A DNA stretch of 64,000 bases from Flavicella sp965243265 (GCA_965243265.1 CBDEUL010000005.1:248001-312000); one strand, 5' to 3'. Shown: positions 18,326 through 27,330, numbered from the stretch's first letter. Numbers and translations: made by a program. The notes: generated by a model not told the origin, from the sequence alone.

Positions 18326-20599
18326 ATGAATTACACTGCAAATACACCTTTGAAACATTTTATTAAAACCCTTGTTCTTTGTACTGTTTTTTCATTTGTT
18401 TTTAGTGCCTGTAAAAAAGAAAAAGAAGCTTATAAAAAAATACCACCTACAGAAAAAAAGAATGTCTTTGCATCTACCAATCCTATTCCTGACGATCATT
18501 TTTTAGGAGACCAATCTTGTAAAGAATGTCATGAAAATGAATTTAACAAATGGGAAGGTTCTCACCATGACAAATCTATGGACATTGCTACTAGAGAAAC
18601 AATTCTAGCAGATTTTAAGGGTGAAAAATTTTTTAGTCAAGGAGTACAATCTCACTTTTATCAAAAAAATGGCGACTTCTATGTAAATACAGAGGGACGT
18701 GATGGAAAATACCACGATTATAAAATAATTTATGTTTTTGGTATCACTCCTTTGCAACAATACATTGTACAATTTCCTGATGGACATTACCAATGTTTAA
18801 GAACCGCTTGGGATACTGTAAAAAACAAATGGTTCGATTTATATCCTGATTTTAAAGTAGTACACTCAGAATGGTTACACTGGTCTAGAGGTGGATTGAA
18901 CTGGAACAATATGTGTGCCGATTGCCACTCTACCAATGTTCGTAAAAACTACGACGAAAAAACACACAGTTACAATACCGAATTTGCCATTATAAATGTA
19001 AACTGCGAAGCTTGTCATGGTCCAGGAAAACAACATGTTGAAGATGTAAAAAAATTAGGCGATAGTTATAGAGATACCGGAACCATGCAAATGACATTAA
19101 ATACCAAACCTAAAGAGTTGGTAGACCAATGTGCTAGATGTCATATGAGAAGGGAACAAATTTCTGAAAGGTTTAATTTTGAAGGTACTATGCTAGATCA
19201 TTATTATCCTCAACTTTTAGCAACTCCTACCTATCATGCAGATGGACAAATTTTAGACGAAGATTATGTATACGGTTCTTTTGTACAAAGCAAAATGTAC
19301 CACAATGATGTTACTTGTACAGACTGCCATAATGCACATACTTTAGAAAGAAAATTTGAAGATAACAGACTGTGTGCACAATGTCATATTTCTGAAAAAT
19401 ACGATACTCCTGAACATCATTTTCACGAAAAAAATACAGACGGTGCTAAATGTATCAATTGTCATATGACGGGTAAATACTATATGGGGAACGATTTTAG
19501 ACGCGATCATAGTTTTAGAATTCCTAGACCCGATTTAAGTTTAAAATACGATACTCCTAATGCTTGTTCTGGATGTCATACTGATAAAGATGACGAATGG
19601 GCTTGGGAAGCTTTTCAAAAACAATACGGAAAACCTGATTATACACACTTTTCTGAATTATTAGCCGAAGGATTAACGGGGGGTCCAAAAGCACAAGAAT
19701 CGTTGACAAAATTAGCCAAAGATACTTCACAACCAGAAATAGCAAGAGCCTCTGCTGTAAAAGAATTGTCTAGATACGGAAATCAAGTAACTGTAAACGA
19801 GCTATTGGCTTTTTTAAATGACACATCTGATTTGATACGTGCTAGTTCTGTAGATGCTTTAAATGACATTTCTAACCCAACATACCTTCAACAGTTAATT
19901 CCGTTACTAGAAGACCCTAAAAGAAGTGTACGCGTAAAAACATTCAATGCTATTGGTGCTTTAAGCGAAAGTCAGATACCTCAACAATACAAAGCTTCTT
20001 ATAAAAAAGTAGCCAAAGAATACATTACTTATTTAGAAGGTATTTCTGATTTTGTAGGAGGTAGAGTAAACAAAGCAAACTTCTTATTAAAGAAAGGAAA
20101 ACTTACAGCCGCAATAAAAGGCTACGAAAGTGCTTTAGAAATAGATCCTATCAACAATCTTGTAAGAACCAATCTAGCAAATCTGTATTACCAAAATAAA
20201 GACTTACAAAAAGCTGAAAATGCTTTTAAAACCATTATAAAAACAGAACCTGGATACGGACCTACTTATTATTCTTACGGGTTGTTATTGGCAGAACTCA
20301 ATAGAACCAATGAAGCTATTGAACAAATGGAATTGGCTGCTGTATATATGAAAGAAAATGCACGTATTTATTACAACTTAAGTTTGTTATACGATGGTAT
20401 TCAAAAACCTCTTAAAGCTGAAAAAACATTGTTAAAAGGATTAAAAATAGTACCTGATAACGAAAGTTTATTATATGCTTTGGCATACCATTATGCCAAA
20501 AACTCTAAAAAAGAAAAAGCTAAAAATATTGCTTTAAAATTGGTAAAATTATACCCTAACAACTCTCAATATTTTAATTTTTTAAGTCAGCTAGAGTAA
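18326..20599 (+). CDS. Octaheme c-type cytochrome lipoprotein with HEAT and TPR repeats
   Basis: The 757-residue protein has a lipoprotein signal (VLCTVFSFVFSACKKEKEAY). Eight CXXCH heme sites lie in the first 430 residues: CKECH, CADCH, CEACH, CARCH, CTDCH, CAQCH, CINCH and CSGCH, in that order. HEAT-like repeats follow (about 450-560, ASAVKELSRYGNQVTVNELL), then TPRs (about 590-750, GKLTAAIKGYESALEIDPIN and ARIYYNLSLLYDG). It is expected to be periplasmic or surface lipid-anchored and to carry electrons, possibly with enzymatic activity as in cytochrome c554-like proteins. Pairing with the FGE-fold lipoprotein suggests a shared complex. The redox partner is unknown. Confidence 0.88.
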   Translation: MNYTANTPLKHFIKTLVLCTVFSFVFSACKKEKEAYKKIPPTEKKNVFASTNPIPDDHFLGDQSCKECHENEFNKWEGSHHDKSMDIATRETILADFKGEKFFSQGVQSHFYQKNGDFYVNTEGRDGKYHDYKIIYVFGITPLQQYIVQFPDGHYQCLRTAWDTVKNKWFDLYPDFKVVHSEWLHWSRGGLNWNNMCADCHSTNVRKNYDEKTHSYNTEFAIINVNCEACHGPGKQHVEDVKKLGDSYRDTGTMQMTLNTKPKELVDQCARCHMRREQISERFNFEGTMLDHYYPQLLATPTYHADGQILDEDYVYGSFVQSKMYHNDVTCTDCHNAHTLERKFEDNRLCAQCHISEKYDTPEHHFHEKNTDGAKCINCHMTGKYYMGNDFRRDHSFRIPRPDLSLKYDTPNACSGCHTDKDDEWAWEAFQKQYGKPDYTHFSELLAEGLTGGPKAQESLTKLAKDTSQPEIARASAVKELSRYGNQVTVNELLAFLNDTSDLIRASSVDALNDISNPTYLQQLIPLLEDPKRSVRVKTFNAIGALSESQIPQQYKASYKKVAKEYITYLEGISDFVGGRVNKANFLLKKGKLTAAIKGYESALEIDPINNLVRTNLANLYYQNKDLQKAENAFKTIIKTEPGYGPTYYSYGLLLAELNRTNEAIEQMELAAVYMKENARIYYNLSLLYDGIQKPLKAEKTLLKGLKIVPDNESLLYALAYHYAKNSKKEKAKNIALKLVKLYPNNSQYFNFLSQLE

Positions 20600-20735
20600 A
20601 CTTTTTTCTATTCTAGAACTACAAAAAAAAAATTAGGCAATGATAAACGATCATAGAAAAGTATCGTTATCCCGTTATAAACACCCAAAAATGATACCTT
20701 TAGTATCTTTATAACAAGTTGTAAATAATATAAGA

Positions 20736-21298
20736 ATGACCTCAGATCCATTTCTAAATATTGATTTTTTCCGAACTATTCTATCCGTTGCAATTGGTGG
20801 AATCATTTCCTTGTCTTCAGTTTTAATAATCGAATCAAGAAAAAAGAAAAACAAAAAGTCTTATATGCTAATTTAATCGGAACACTAAATTATTTGAGAA
20901 GAATTGAAAAAACCTGTATTCAAGATGATATGGGGTATGCATATAATAGACAGTGTTTTGAAATGAAAAAAGATGAGATAAGTAAAAGACAAGCTGAATA
21001 TCATTTAAAAAGAAGAAATAATGCTATTTTAAATATGAATATTAAGGCAGAAGAATTTGATTCCTTGTGTATACAATATGAACTAGAATATGGAACTGAC
21101 TTATTTTTTAACAAATTGACTCAAGAATTAAAAAACTGGCCAAGACCTAAAAAAATAAGGTATTTTGGTATTGACTCTTTAAATGATTTGAATATAAAAT
21201 ATGAGAATGACACGAAAAAATTATCAAATAATACTCAAGAATATTGGGATGAAAGAATTAAAAAATTAATTAATCATATAAAAGAGAAATTAAAATAA
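20736..21298 (+). pseudogene. Membrane-anchored hypothetical protein, split by a -1 frameshift at a slippery site
   Basis: From ATG 20736 the zero frame encodes MTSDPFLNIDFFRTILSVAI, one transmembrane helix (about 13-34) and a Lys-rich cytoplasmic start, and stops at 20874-20876. The -1 frame continues without a stop to 21298 with LYANLIGTLNYLRRIEKTCI and a charged helical tail (EYWDERIKKLINHIKEKLK). The combined 187-residue product is a plausible small membrane protein. The frames join in an A-rich tract that contains AAAAAAG (20840-20846) phased as A AAA AAG, a classical -1 slippery heptamer. It could be a programmed frameshift, a mutation or a homopolymer sequencing error. I do not recognise the family. 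Confidence 0.6.
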
Positions 21299-21372
21299 AT
21301 ACTCTTTATAACAAAGAACCGAGTTCAAAACCAACTGTTTTCTTCATTAATTTTATCCAATAATATTCTTGA

Positions 21373-21408
21373 CTCAAAATGTATAATTTATATTTTGAGC
21401 TTTTTTTT
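21373..21408. terminator. Hairpin terminator after the frameshifted membrane gene
   Basis: Arms CTCAAAAT (21373-21380) and ATTTTGAG (21392-21399) are followed by a run of eight T, 75 bases past the stop. The rest of the 279-bp gap (21299-21577) shows no gene. Confidence 0.65.
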
Positions 21409-21577
21409 ATGATCTTTTCTACTTATTTAGGAAATACAGAAACATATATTTCATCATATTACCCAATTTAGCAATTGCAAATGCTTGTTTTAGTAACTTA
21501 TTAGAAACGGCAATGAAAACTAATTTCTTACATGATAAAAAGTTGTAATTGAAAAATTTTTAACTAAAAACAATCTC

Positions 21578-22516
21578 ATGAGATATTTAATTACTGGTGC
21601 CAACGGTGCAATGGCACAAGAAACTATAAAACATTTAATAAAAAATGGCTCAACAGATATTGTTATGGCTGTTAGAACCAAAGAAAAAGGAGAAAGTGCT
21701 AAAAATAAAATTCTTAATGATATTGGATCTATTAAAAATATCAAATTATCTATTGTAGAAGGTTTTGATATGAATAAACCTTTAGAAATAAAAAAAGCAA
21801 TTGCTTCATTAAAAAAACAAAGCCCATTTCAGGTGGTGTTTTTGGCTGCTGGATTTGCCGTCTTCGAACCAGATTATCAGAATGTAAACTTTAATGGAAA
21901 AAAGATTGAAAAAACAATTTTTCAAAATTTAATAGGCAGTCATATCATATTCAATGAACTGAAAAAAAATAACCTACTTGATAAAAATGCGAGAATTGTT
22001 TTAGCAGGAGGTGAAGGTGCAAGAGGAATAAAAGGTATGATTGAAAAACCTGAGTTTTCTTCAGCTAAAGAGTTCCGCGAATATATTTATCTTAAATCTG
22101 ATAAATTACCAAAATACAACCCTATGAATGCCATAGGTATTTCAAAATTTATTGGGGGCTTATGGATAAAAAAAATGGCAGAACAAAAAGATAATAATTT
22201 TGAATTTGTATGGTTTTCACCAGGTTTAACTTCAGGTTCTGCCGGATTAAAAAATTTACCAATATTAAAAAGAAGCGTTTTCTCATTAATGTTTAAAATA
22301 ATGAATTTACTGGGCAAATCTCAACCACCTGAAAAAGGAGGCAAAAAATATGCAGATTGTTTGCTCGGAAAAATCGGAAAAAATGGCGAATTGATTGGTG
22401 CTCCTAAAGATAAAACAATAGGAAAATATACAGAACAAACTCCTTTAAATCCCTTATTGAACAATCGAAAACTAAAGGATGAATTATGGAAAGTTCTACA
22501 AGAAATTGAAGGTTAG
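21578..22516 (+). CDS. SDR family NAD(P)-dependent oxidoreductase
   Basis: The 312-residue protein starts MRYLITGANGAMAQETIKHL, the TGxxGxxG coenzyme-binding motif of classical SDRs. It continues with VVFLAAGFAVFEP and ARIVLAGGEGARGIKGMIEK near residues 130-157. NAIGISKFIGGLWIKKMAEQ near 185 has Lys in the right context, but the usual catalytic Tyr is replaced by Ile/Gly, so the active site may be atypical. The C-terminal half resembles protochlorophyllide reductase-like SDRs (EFVWFSPGLTSGSAGL). The substrate is unknown. It is a single gene between two terminators. Confidence 0.7.
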   Translation: MRYLITGANGAMAQETIKHLIKNGSTDIVMAVRTKEKGESAKNKILNDIGSIKNIKLSIVEGFDMNKPLEIKKAIASLKKQSPFQVVFLAAGFAVFEPDYQNVNFNGKKIEKTIFQNLIGSHIIFNELKKNNLLDKNARIVLAGGEGARGIKGMIEKPEFSSAKEFREYIYLKSDKLPKYNPMNAIGISKFIGGLWIKKMAEQKDNNFEFVWFSPGLTSGSAGLKNLPILKRSVFSLMFKIMNLLGKSQPPEKGGKKYADCLLGKIGKNGELIGAPKDKTIGKYTEQTPLNPLLNNRKLKDELWKVLQEIEG

Positions 22517-22639
22517 TGATAAAAAATGGTATACAACAAAATATATATCATAATTGTTTAATTAAAGTTCTTTGCTTCTTTATTATGCCCACTCACGCTT
22601 ATTTAGTATTTTGAAAACTAATTAAAACTTAAAATAAGT

Positions 22640-23128
22640 ATGAAAAAAATCAGTACACTAATTGCAATACTCTTTATTTTAGGACTTACTGCTTGTACCA
22701 ATACAAACAAGCAAAAAATAGAAAATACAACTACATCCTTAAATAAAAATTCAGAAAACATGAAAAATTACCTTTCTATTTTTGAAATTCCAGCAACAGA
22801 TATTTCAAGAGCAGTAAGTTTTTATCAAGCAATTTTAGACCTTAACATTGAAAAAATGGAAGTTCCAGGTATGGAAATGGGTATACTCCCCTATGAAAAC
22901 CAAATGGTTAATGGTGTTATCATAAAAGCTGAAGGATACCAACCCTCAGCAAACGGAATAACTATATATTTAAATGCAGGAGACAATCTTCAAATAATCC
23001 TCGATAAAGTTGAACCAAACGGAGGAAAAATAATTATTCCCAAAACACCTCATGCCGATGAAAGTGGATACTTTGCTATATTCCTTGATTCAGAAGGAAA
23101 TAAAATGGGACTACACGCTACTAATTGA
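22640..23128 (+). CDS. VOC (glyoxalase-like) domain lipoprotein
   Basis: The 162-residue product begins with a lipoprotein signal (LIAILFILGLTACTNTNK; lipobox Cys near residue 19) and a Ser/Asn-rich linker. One VOC unit follows from residue 41 (NYLSIFEIPATDISRAVSFY) to the end (GYFAIFLDSEGNKMGLHATN). VOC proteins bind a metal in a beta-alpha-beta barrel and most are cytosolic, so an exported version is unusual. A shorter product could start at the internal Met at 22760, which precedes the domain exactly. The function is not predictable. Confidence 0.75.
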   Translation: MKKISTLIAILFILGLTACTNTNKQKIENTTTSLNKNSENMKNYLSIFEIPATDISRAVSFYQAILDLNIEKMEVPGMEMGILPYENQMVNGVIIKAEGYQPSANGITIYLNAGDNLQIILDKVEPNGGKIIIPKTPHADESGYFAIFLDSEGNKMGLHATN

Positions 23129-23160
23129 AATCATAGATTGCCCCATATCTAAAAAATTAA

Positions 23161-23194
23161 AAGCGTACATATACAATATATGTACGCTTTTTTT
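23161..23194. terminator. Hairpin terminator after the VOC gene
   Basis: Perfect 13-bp arms (23161-23173 and 23177-23189) with a 3-base loop CAA end in a run of T. They lie 33 bases after the stop. Confidence 0.8.
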
Positions 23195-23293
23195 ATTACC
23201 TCTAATAGTAAACTTATTTTAAATTATTAATATCCTATTAAACCTTTTATTATTTTATCAGTCTTAAAATAACTAATCTTTAATTTCTTCTTT

Positions 23294-24673
23294 ATGACAA
23301 CCAAAGAATTACATCATTTATACTGGCGTGCTGGATTTGGAATTGGTTACAGTTCTGCAAAAAAATTAGAAGGACTCTCCAGAGAAGAAGTTGTTAAAAA
23401 ACTTTTTTCTGATCAAACAAGTTACAACCCAATAGACATAGATTTTTCTGTTTATAAAGAAGCTATTAAAAATATAAATTCTAAAAAAAGAACCTCAGAA
23501 CAAAAGAAAATAGAACAGAAATATTTCAAAAAAAAGTCCAAAGATTTAAACCTTCAATGGATAGAACATTTAACAAACTCTGACGCTATATTAAGAGAAA
23601 AAATGACCTTATTCTGGGCAAATGTTTTTGTTTGTGCCGATAACAATGCCTTTTTTTTACAAAACTACAACAACACCTTAAGAAAAAATGCCCTCGGAAA
23701 TTTTGGAGATTTTGTAAAAGCCATAGCTCATGAAGCTTCTATGAATAAATATCTAAACAACAAACAAAATAGAAAAGACAAACCTAATGAAAACTTTGCC
23801 AGAGAATTGATGGAACTCTTTACATTAGGAGCTGGTAATTATACAGAACAAGACATTAAAGAATCTGCCAGAGCTTTTACAGGTTGGAATAATAAAAGAG
23901 ATGGTAGTTATGTTCTTATAGATAGACATCACGATTCTGACGAAAAAACATTTTTCGAAAAAACAGGAAATTTTGATGGAGATGATATTATAGATATCAT
24001 CTTAGAACAGAAACAATGCTCTAAATACATTTGTACTAAAATTTACAAATACTTTGTAAACCCTAAGATTAATAAAAAACGTTTAAAAGAAATTACAAAC
24101 CTATTTTATCAAGATTATGATATAGAAAAGTTAATGCTTCATATCTTTAATTCAGATTGGTTTTATGACGATAAAAATATAGGGGTTAAAATAAAATCTC
24201 CTATAGAACTCTTAGTAGGTATAAGACAGGTTGTACCTGTTAAATTCACAAAACCTAAACAGCTTTTCTATATTCAAAAAATGACAGGACAAATATTATT
24301 TAAACCTGATAATGTTTCTGGATGGAAAGGTGATCAAAGTTGGATAGACTCTAATACCTTGATGTTCCGTTTAAAATTAGCATCATTAGTATTAAACCAA
24401 GCACAAATAAACCTACAAGACAAAGGAGAATTAGAAGATACTTTTGAAGAATTTTACAATAAGAAAAAGAAAAGCAGCTATTTAAAAACCGAAGTTTCTT
24501 GGAATATTTATTACAAAGAACACTCAAAATTAAGTCCAGAAGACTTAAAAGAACTCCTTATTTTAAGTGAAATAGACTCCAATACAGACAAACTATTAAC
24601 AAACCTAAAAGTTGAAAATATAAAGGATTATTGCATTCAATTAATGTCTATTCCAGAATACCAACTTTGCTAA
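23294..24673 (+). CDS. DUF1800 family protein
   Basis: The 459-residue protein shows DUF1800 features: HHLYWRAGFGIGYSSAKKLE at the start, LREKMTLFWANVFVCADNN near residue 113, NENFARELMELFTLGAGNYT near 165, and ESARAFTGWNNKRDGSYVLI near 187. The DUF1800 gene is almost always followed by a DUF1501 gene, as here. No clear signal peptide is visible, though DUF1501 proteins are exported. The role is unknown. The ATG at 23294 follows a 100-bp leader after the terminator. Its stop lies 11 bp before the DUF1501 start. Confidence 0.9.
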   Translation: MTTKELHHLYWRAGFGIGYSSAKKLEGLSREEVVKKLFSDQTSYNPIDIDFSVYKEAIKNINSKKRTSEQKKIEQKYFKKKSKDLNLQWIEHLTNSDAILREKMTLFWANVFVCADNNAFFLQNYNNTLRKNALGNFGDFVKAIAHEASMNKYLNNKQNRKDKPNENFARELMELFTLGAGNYTEQDIKESARAFTGWNNKRDGSYVLIDRHHDSDEKTFFEKTGNFDGDDIIDIILEQKQCSKYICTKIYKYFVNPKINKKRLKEITNLFYQDYDIEKLMLHIFNSDWFYDDKNIGVKIKSPIELLVGIRQVVPVKFTKPKQLFYIQKMTGQILFKPDNVSGWKGDQSWIDSNTLMFRLKLASLVLNQAQINLQDKGELEDTFEEFYNKKKKSSYLKTEVSWNIYYKEHSKLSPEDLKELLILSEIDSNTDKLLTNLKVENIKDYCIQLMSIPEYQLC

Positions 24674-24684
24674 AACCTAGAAAA

Positions 24685-25872
24685 ATGAAAAGAAGAGATT
24701 TTTTAAAAAATAGTGCTTTGGCTAGTAGTATGTTTATGGTGCCAAGCTTTGTAAAAGCCTTTGAAAGTATAGCTTCAGAATCTTTAGGATTTAAAAAGTT
24801 AGTACTTATTCAATTGGCAGGAGGAAATGATGGTTTGAATACTATTATTCCTTATAGAAATGATATTTATTACAAACAAAGACCCAAACTTGCCATTCAT
24901 AAAAATGAGTTGTTAACAGCTTCTGATGAATTGGGATTTCATAAAAATTTAGCCCCACTTAAAAACCTTTATGATCAAGGATATTTATCTATCATAAACA
25001 ATGTTGGTTACCCAAACCCAAACAGATCGCATTTTAGATCTACAGATATTTGGCATACAGCAAGTGATTCTAACGAATTTTTATCTACAGGATGGTTGGG
25101 TAGATATATAGATTCACAAGGAAAACTACCACACACAGGAATTGAAGTTGATGATAGTTTGTCTTTAATTATGAAAGGAAATCATATCAACGGAATTGCA
25201 ACTCAAAATGCCAAAACCTTATTTTCTAATACCAATACCCCCTACTTTAAAAAAATATTAGAAAACCAAAATTCAAAGCATTTAAGTGAACACAATCTTG
25301 GTTATTTATACAAAACCATGATTGAAGCAAACTCCTCGGCAAAATACATTTATGAAAAAACAAAAACGTATAAAAGTAAAGTTACCTACCCAAATAATAA
25401 ATTTAGTGCCCAATTAAAAACAACTGCAGAATTTATAAACTCTCATTTAGACTCTAAAGTATATTACCTTACCATGGGAGGTTTTGATACACATTCAGCT
25501 CAAGAATCAAGACACAACAAATTATTTGAGGTATACGGTAAATCTATAGAAGCTTTTGTAAAAGATTTAGAACAAAATGATACTTTTAAAGATACATTAA
25601 TCGTTACTTTTTCTGAATTTGGACGTCGTGTAAAACAAAATGGATCTGGAGGAACAGACCATGGAACAGCTAATAATTTATTTATTATTGGTAAAAACTT
25701 AAAGAAAAAAGGTTTTTACAACGAACAAGCAAATTTAACAGACTTAGATAACGGAGATTTAAAATATACTGTAGATTTTAGAGATATATACGCTACCATT
25801 CTAGATAAATGGCTAGAGGTAGACGATAAAAAAATCTTAGATAAATCTTTTGGAAAAATGAACTTTATCTAA
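24685..25872 (+). CDS. DUF1501 family protein with twin-arginine-like signal
   Basis: The 395-residue protein begins MKRRDFLKNSALASSMFMVP, a twin-arginine RRDFLK signal. An in-frame ATG at 24631 would add 18 residues before this signal and overlap DUF1800, so I start at 24685. DUF1501 motifs follow: LVLIQLAGGNDGLNTIIPYR near residue 36, HFRSTDIWHTASDSNEFLST near 115, YLTMGGFDTHSAQESRH near 265, and TFSEFGRRVKQNGSGGTDHG near 308. The last two resemble metal sites of alkaline-phosphatase-fold (sulfatase-like) proteins. The product is expected in the periplasm. The substrate is unknown. Confidence 0.9.
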   Translation: MKRRDFLKNSALASSMFMVPSFVKAFESIASESLGFKKLVLIQLAGGNDGLNTIIPYRNDIYYKQRPKLAIHKNELLTASDELGFHKNLAPLKNLYDQGYLSIINNVGYPNPNRSHFRSTDIWHTASDSNEFLSTGWLGRYIDSQGKLPHTGIEVDDSLSLIMKGNHINGIATQNAKTLFSNTNTPYFKKILENQNSKHLSEHNLGYLYKTMIEANSSAKYIYEKTKTYKSKVTYPNNKFSAQLKTTAEFINSHLDSKVYYLTMGGFDTHSAQESRHNKLFEVYGKSIEAFVKDLEQNDTFKDTLIVTFSEFGRRVKQNGSGGTDHGTANNLFIIGKNLKKKGFYNEQANLTDLDNGDLKYTVDFRDIYATILDKWLEVDDKKILDKSFGKMNFI

Positions 25873-25882
25873 AAAAAATAAA

Positions 25883-25932
25883 CTGTCAGGTCAAGTGAAT
25901 TTGTGAAGTATGAACAAATTTGTATCGAGACC
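25883..25932 (+). repeat. Dispersed TCGAGTG/TATCGAGA intergenic repeat, direct copy
   Basis: The copy has a CTGTCAGG-TCAAGTG head and a GTATCGAGACC tail, with an AT-rich centre. It lies just after the DUF1501 stop and abuts a hairpin terminator. Similar copies recur at about 26.5-26.8, 30.3-30.5 and 39.8 kb. Confidence 0.65.
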
Positions 25933-25936
25933 CATA

Positions 25937-25973
25937 AAAAAAATCGAAGAGAAAATTCCTCTTCGATTTTTTT
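25937..25973. terminator. Hairpin terminator between DUF1501 and rpiB
   Basis: Arms around AATCGAAGAG and CTCTTCGATT are flanked by an A run on the left and a T run on the right, so it can serve both convergent genes. Confidence 0.75.
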
Positions 25974-25997
25974 ATATGAAATTACAGTAATTATGTA

Positions 25998-26429
25998 TTA
26001 ACTACACGATATTTTAGAAACTCTATTTTGATGACGTCCACCTTCAAACTCTGTAGCTAAAAAAGTTTCAACCATTGCCAAAGCCTGTGGAATAGATGTA
26101 TAACGTGCCGGAATACACAATACATTGGCATTGTTATGTTGTTTTATCAATTCAACAATTTCTTTTGTCCAACACAAACCAGCTCTTACATTTTGGTATT
26201 TATTAGCAGTCATAGCAACACCATTTGCACTACCGCAAATTAAAATACCCAAATCTACCTTACCTGTATCAACAGCTTCAGCAACCTTATGCGCAAAATC
26301 TGGATAATCAACACTATCCAAAGTATCCGTACCATAATTGGTCACCGTAATACCTTTATTTTCTAATAATTTTACAATTTCAAATTTATAATCAGGACCT
26401 GCATGATCATTCCCTATAGCTATAGTCAT
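25998..26429 (-). CDS. rpiB: Ribose 5-phosphate isomerase B
   Basis: The 143-residue protein starts MTIAIGNDHAGPDYKFEIVK, with the RpiB phosphate-binding start. It carries VDYPDFAHKVAEAV near residue 44, and the catalytic-loop sequence LGILICGSANGVAMTANK near 65-82 with the active-site Cys. GLCWTKEIVELIKQHNNANV near 88 is also conserved. It interconverts ribose 5-phosphate and ribulose 5-phosphate in the cytosol. I use the ATG at 26429; an upstream in-frame ATG (26453) would add eight residues and sit at the promoter box. The gene is divergent from the LRR cluster. Confidence 0.95.
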   Translation of the reverse strand: MTIAIGNDHAGPDYKFEIVKLLENKGITVTNYGTDTLDSVDYPDFAHKVAEAVDTGKVDLGILICGSANGVAMTANKYQNVRAGLCWTKEIVELIKQHNNANVLCIPARYTSIPQALAMVETFLATEFEGGRHQNRVSKISCS

Positions 26430-26450
26430 CTTTATTATTTTTTTAAAGTG

Positions 26451-26458
26451 CAAAAATA
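26451..26458 (-). promoter_or_regulatory. -7 promoter box (TATTTTTG) for rpiB
   Basis: The plus strand reads CAAAAATA. It lies 21 bases before the chosen ATG and argues against the longer start at 26453. Confidence 0.45.
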
Positions 26459-26532
26459 CAAAATAGTTTACTTTTCTTATAGTAAAAGCTCATATTCCAA
26501 TTATTTACCTTGAATTTGGTGTTCTAAAAAGC

Positions 26533-26632
26533 ACATCTCGATACAATTTCTCCCTAGAGTCGAAATCACTCGATGCGACACCCCTAAACTGTCAGGTCGA
26601 GTGCGATGACGAAGGAGACGTGTATCGAGACC
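26533..26632. repeat. Dispersed repeat, inverted pair 1
   Basis: A reverse-oriented copy (26533-26580, CATCTCGATAC...ACTCGATGCGACA) is followed by a direct copy (26589-26632, CTGTCAGGTCGAGTG...GTATCGAGACC). The facing copies can form an imperfect hairpin about 100 bases long. Confidence 0.65.
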
Positions 26633-26661
26633 TAATTCATATTTTAAACAACACTACACAC

Positions 26662-26768
26662 ACATCTCGATACTTTTTTATCTCAAAGTCCAAAAACACT
26701 CGATGTAACAATACTAAAATGTCAAGTCGAATGAATTTATGAAGTATGAATAAATTTATATCGAGACC
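26662..26768. repeat. Dispersed repeat, inverted pair 2
   Basis: A reverse copy (26662-26709) is followed by a direct copy (26719-26768, ATGTCAAGTCGAATG...TATATCGAGACC). The centre of the direct copy resembles the copy at 25883-25932 (both have GAAGTATGAA-AAATTT). Confidence 0.65.
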
Positions 26769-26810
26769 TACTTTATTATAAAAATTATAGTATTAAATTC
26801 ACATGATAAA

Positions 26811-27214
26811 CAGCTATTAACAATGCATATGATAACTTTTAGTTAAACCTTTGTTAACAAACCTCTTAAAGAAAACTTAAATATGTTAATAAATACCTAT
26901 CAAAAAAGAACAATTAAATTTTGATATAAAAGTTCAAAAAACAATACAGCAGAGCACCTATACAAAGCAAATTTATTTTCGATTTTTTAGCAACCAGTTA
27001 TCAACATTTATAAAACCATTTATCAATACTAAAAAGTAAAACAGTTATCCATAAAAGTATGTCAATAGCTATTTTAAACAACTTGTTAATAACCTTATCT
27101 TATTCCTTAAAAAACAAACTATTAAATACCTTACAAATTGTTAATAGCTGTTTATAAAAACGAAATATTGAGAATATCTATTCTTTTCTAAAAAAGTTAT
27201 GCTAGCTATTAACA
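26811..27214. other. oriC: Candidate replication origin: cluster of DnaA-box-like 9-mers
   Basis: Within 400 bases I find TTATCAACA (26998-27006), TTATCAATA (27020-27028) and TTATCCATA (27045-27053). TTATTAACA occurs on the minus strand at 26884-26892 and 27084-27092. The palindrome TTGTTAACAA is at 26851-26860. CAGCTATTAACAA (26811-26823) and its exact reverse complement (27138-27150) flank the group, and GCTATTAACA recurs at 27205-27214. The two best boxes differ from TTATCCACA at one base. The region is gene-free and very AT-rich. parS-like sites lie 22-24 kb away. In such AT-rich DNA, near-matches arise by chance, so this is a hypothesis. Confidence 0.35.
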
Positions 27215-27322
27215 GACAATAATGAACAATAATTATTTTTTTAATTTTAAAAGAAAAGAAATATATATATAACATATGTTTATAACTGTTTTAGGTCTAA
27301 AAGTAAGAGTGACTTTATTTAA

Positions 27323-27330
27323 TATATTTG
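27323..27330 (+). promoter_or_regulatory. -7 promoter box (TATATTTG) for the first LRR gene
   Basis: TATATTTG followed by CA sits 15 bases before the ATG at 27346, giving a very short leader. The TTG at 27328 lies inside the box, so it is not the start codon. Confidence 0.55.
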
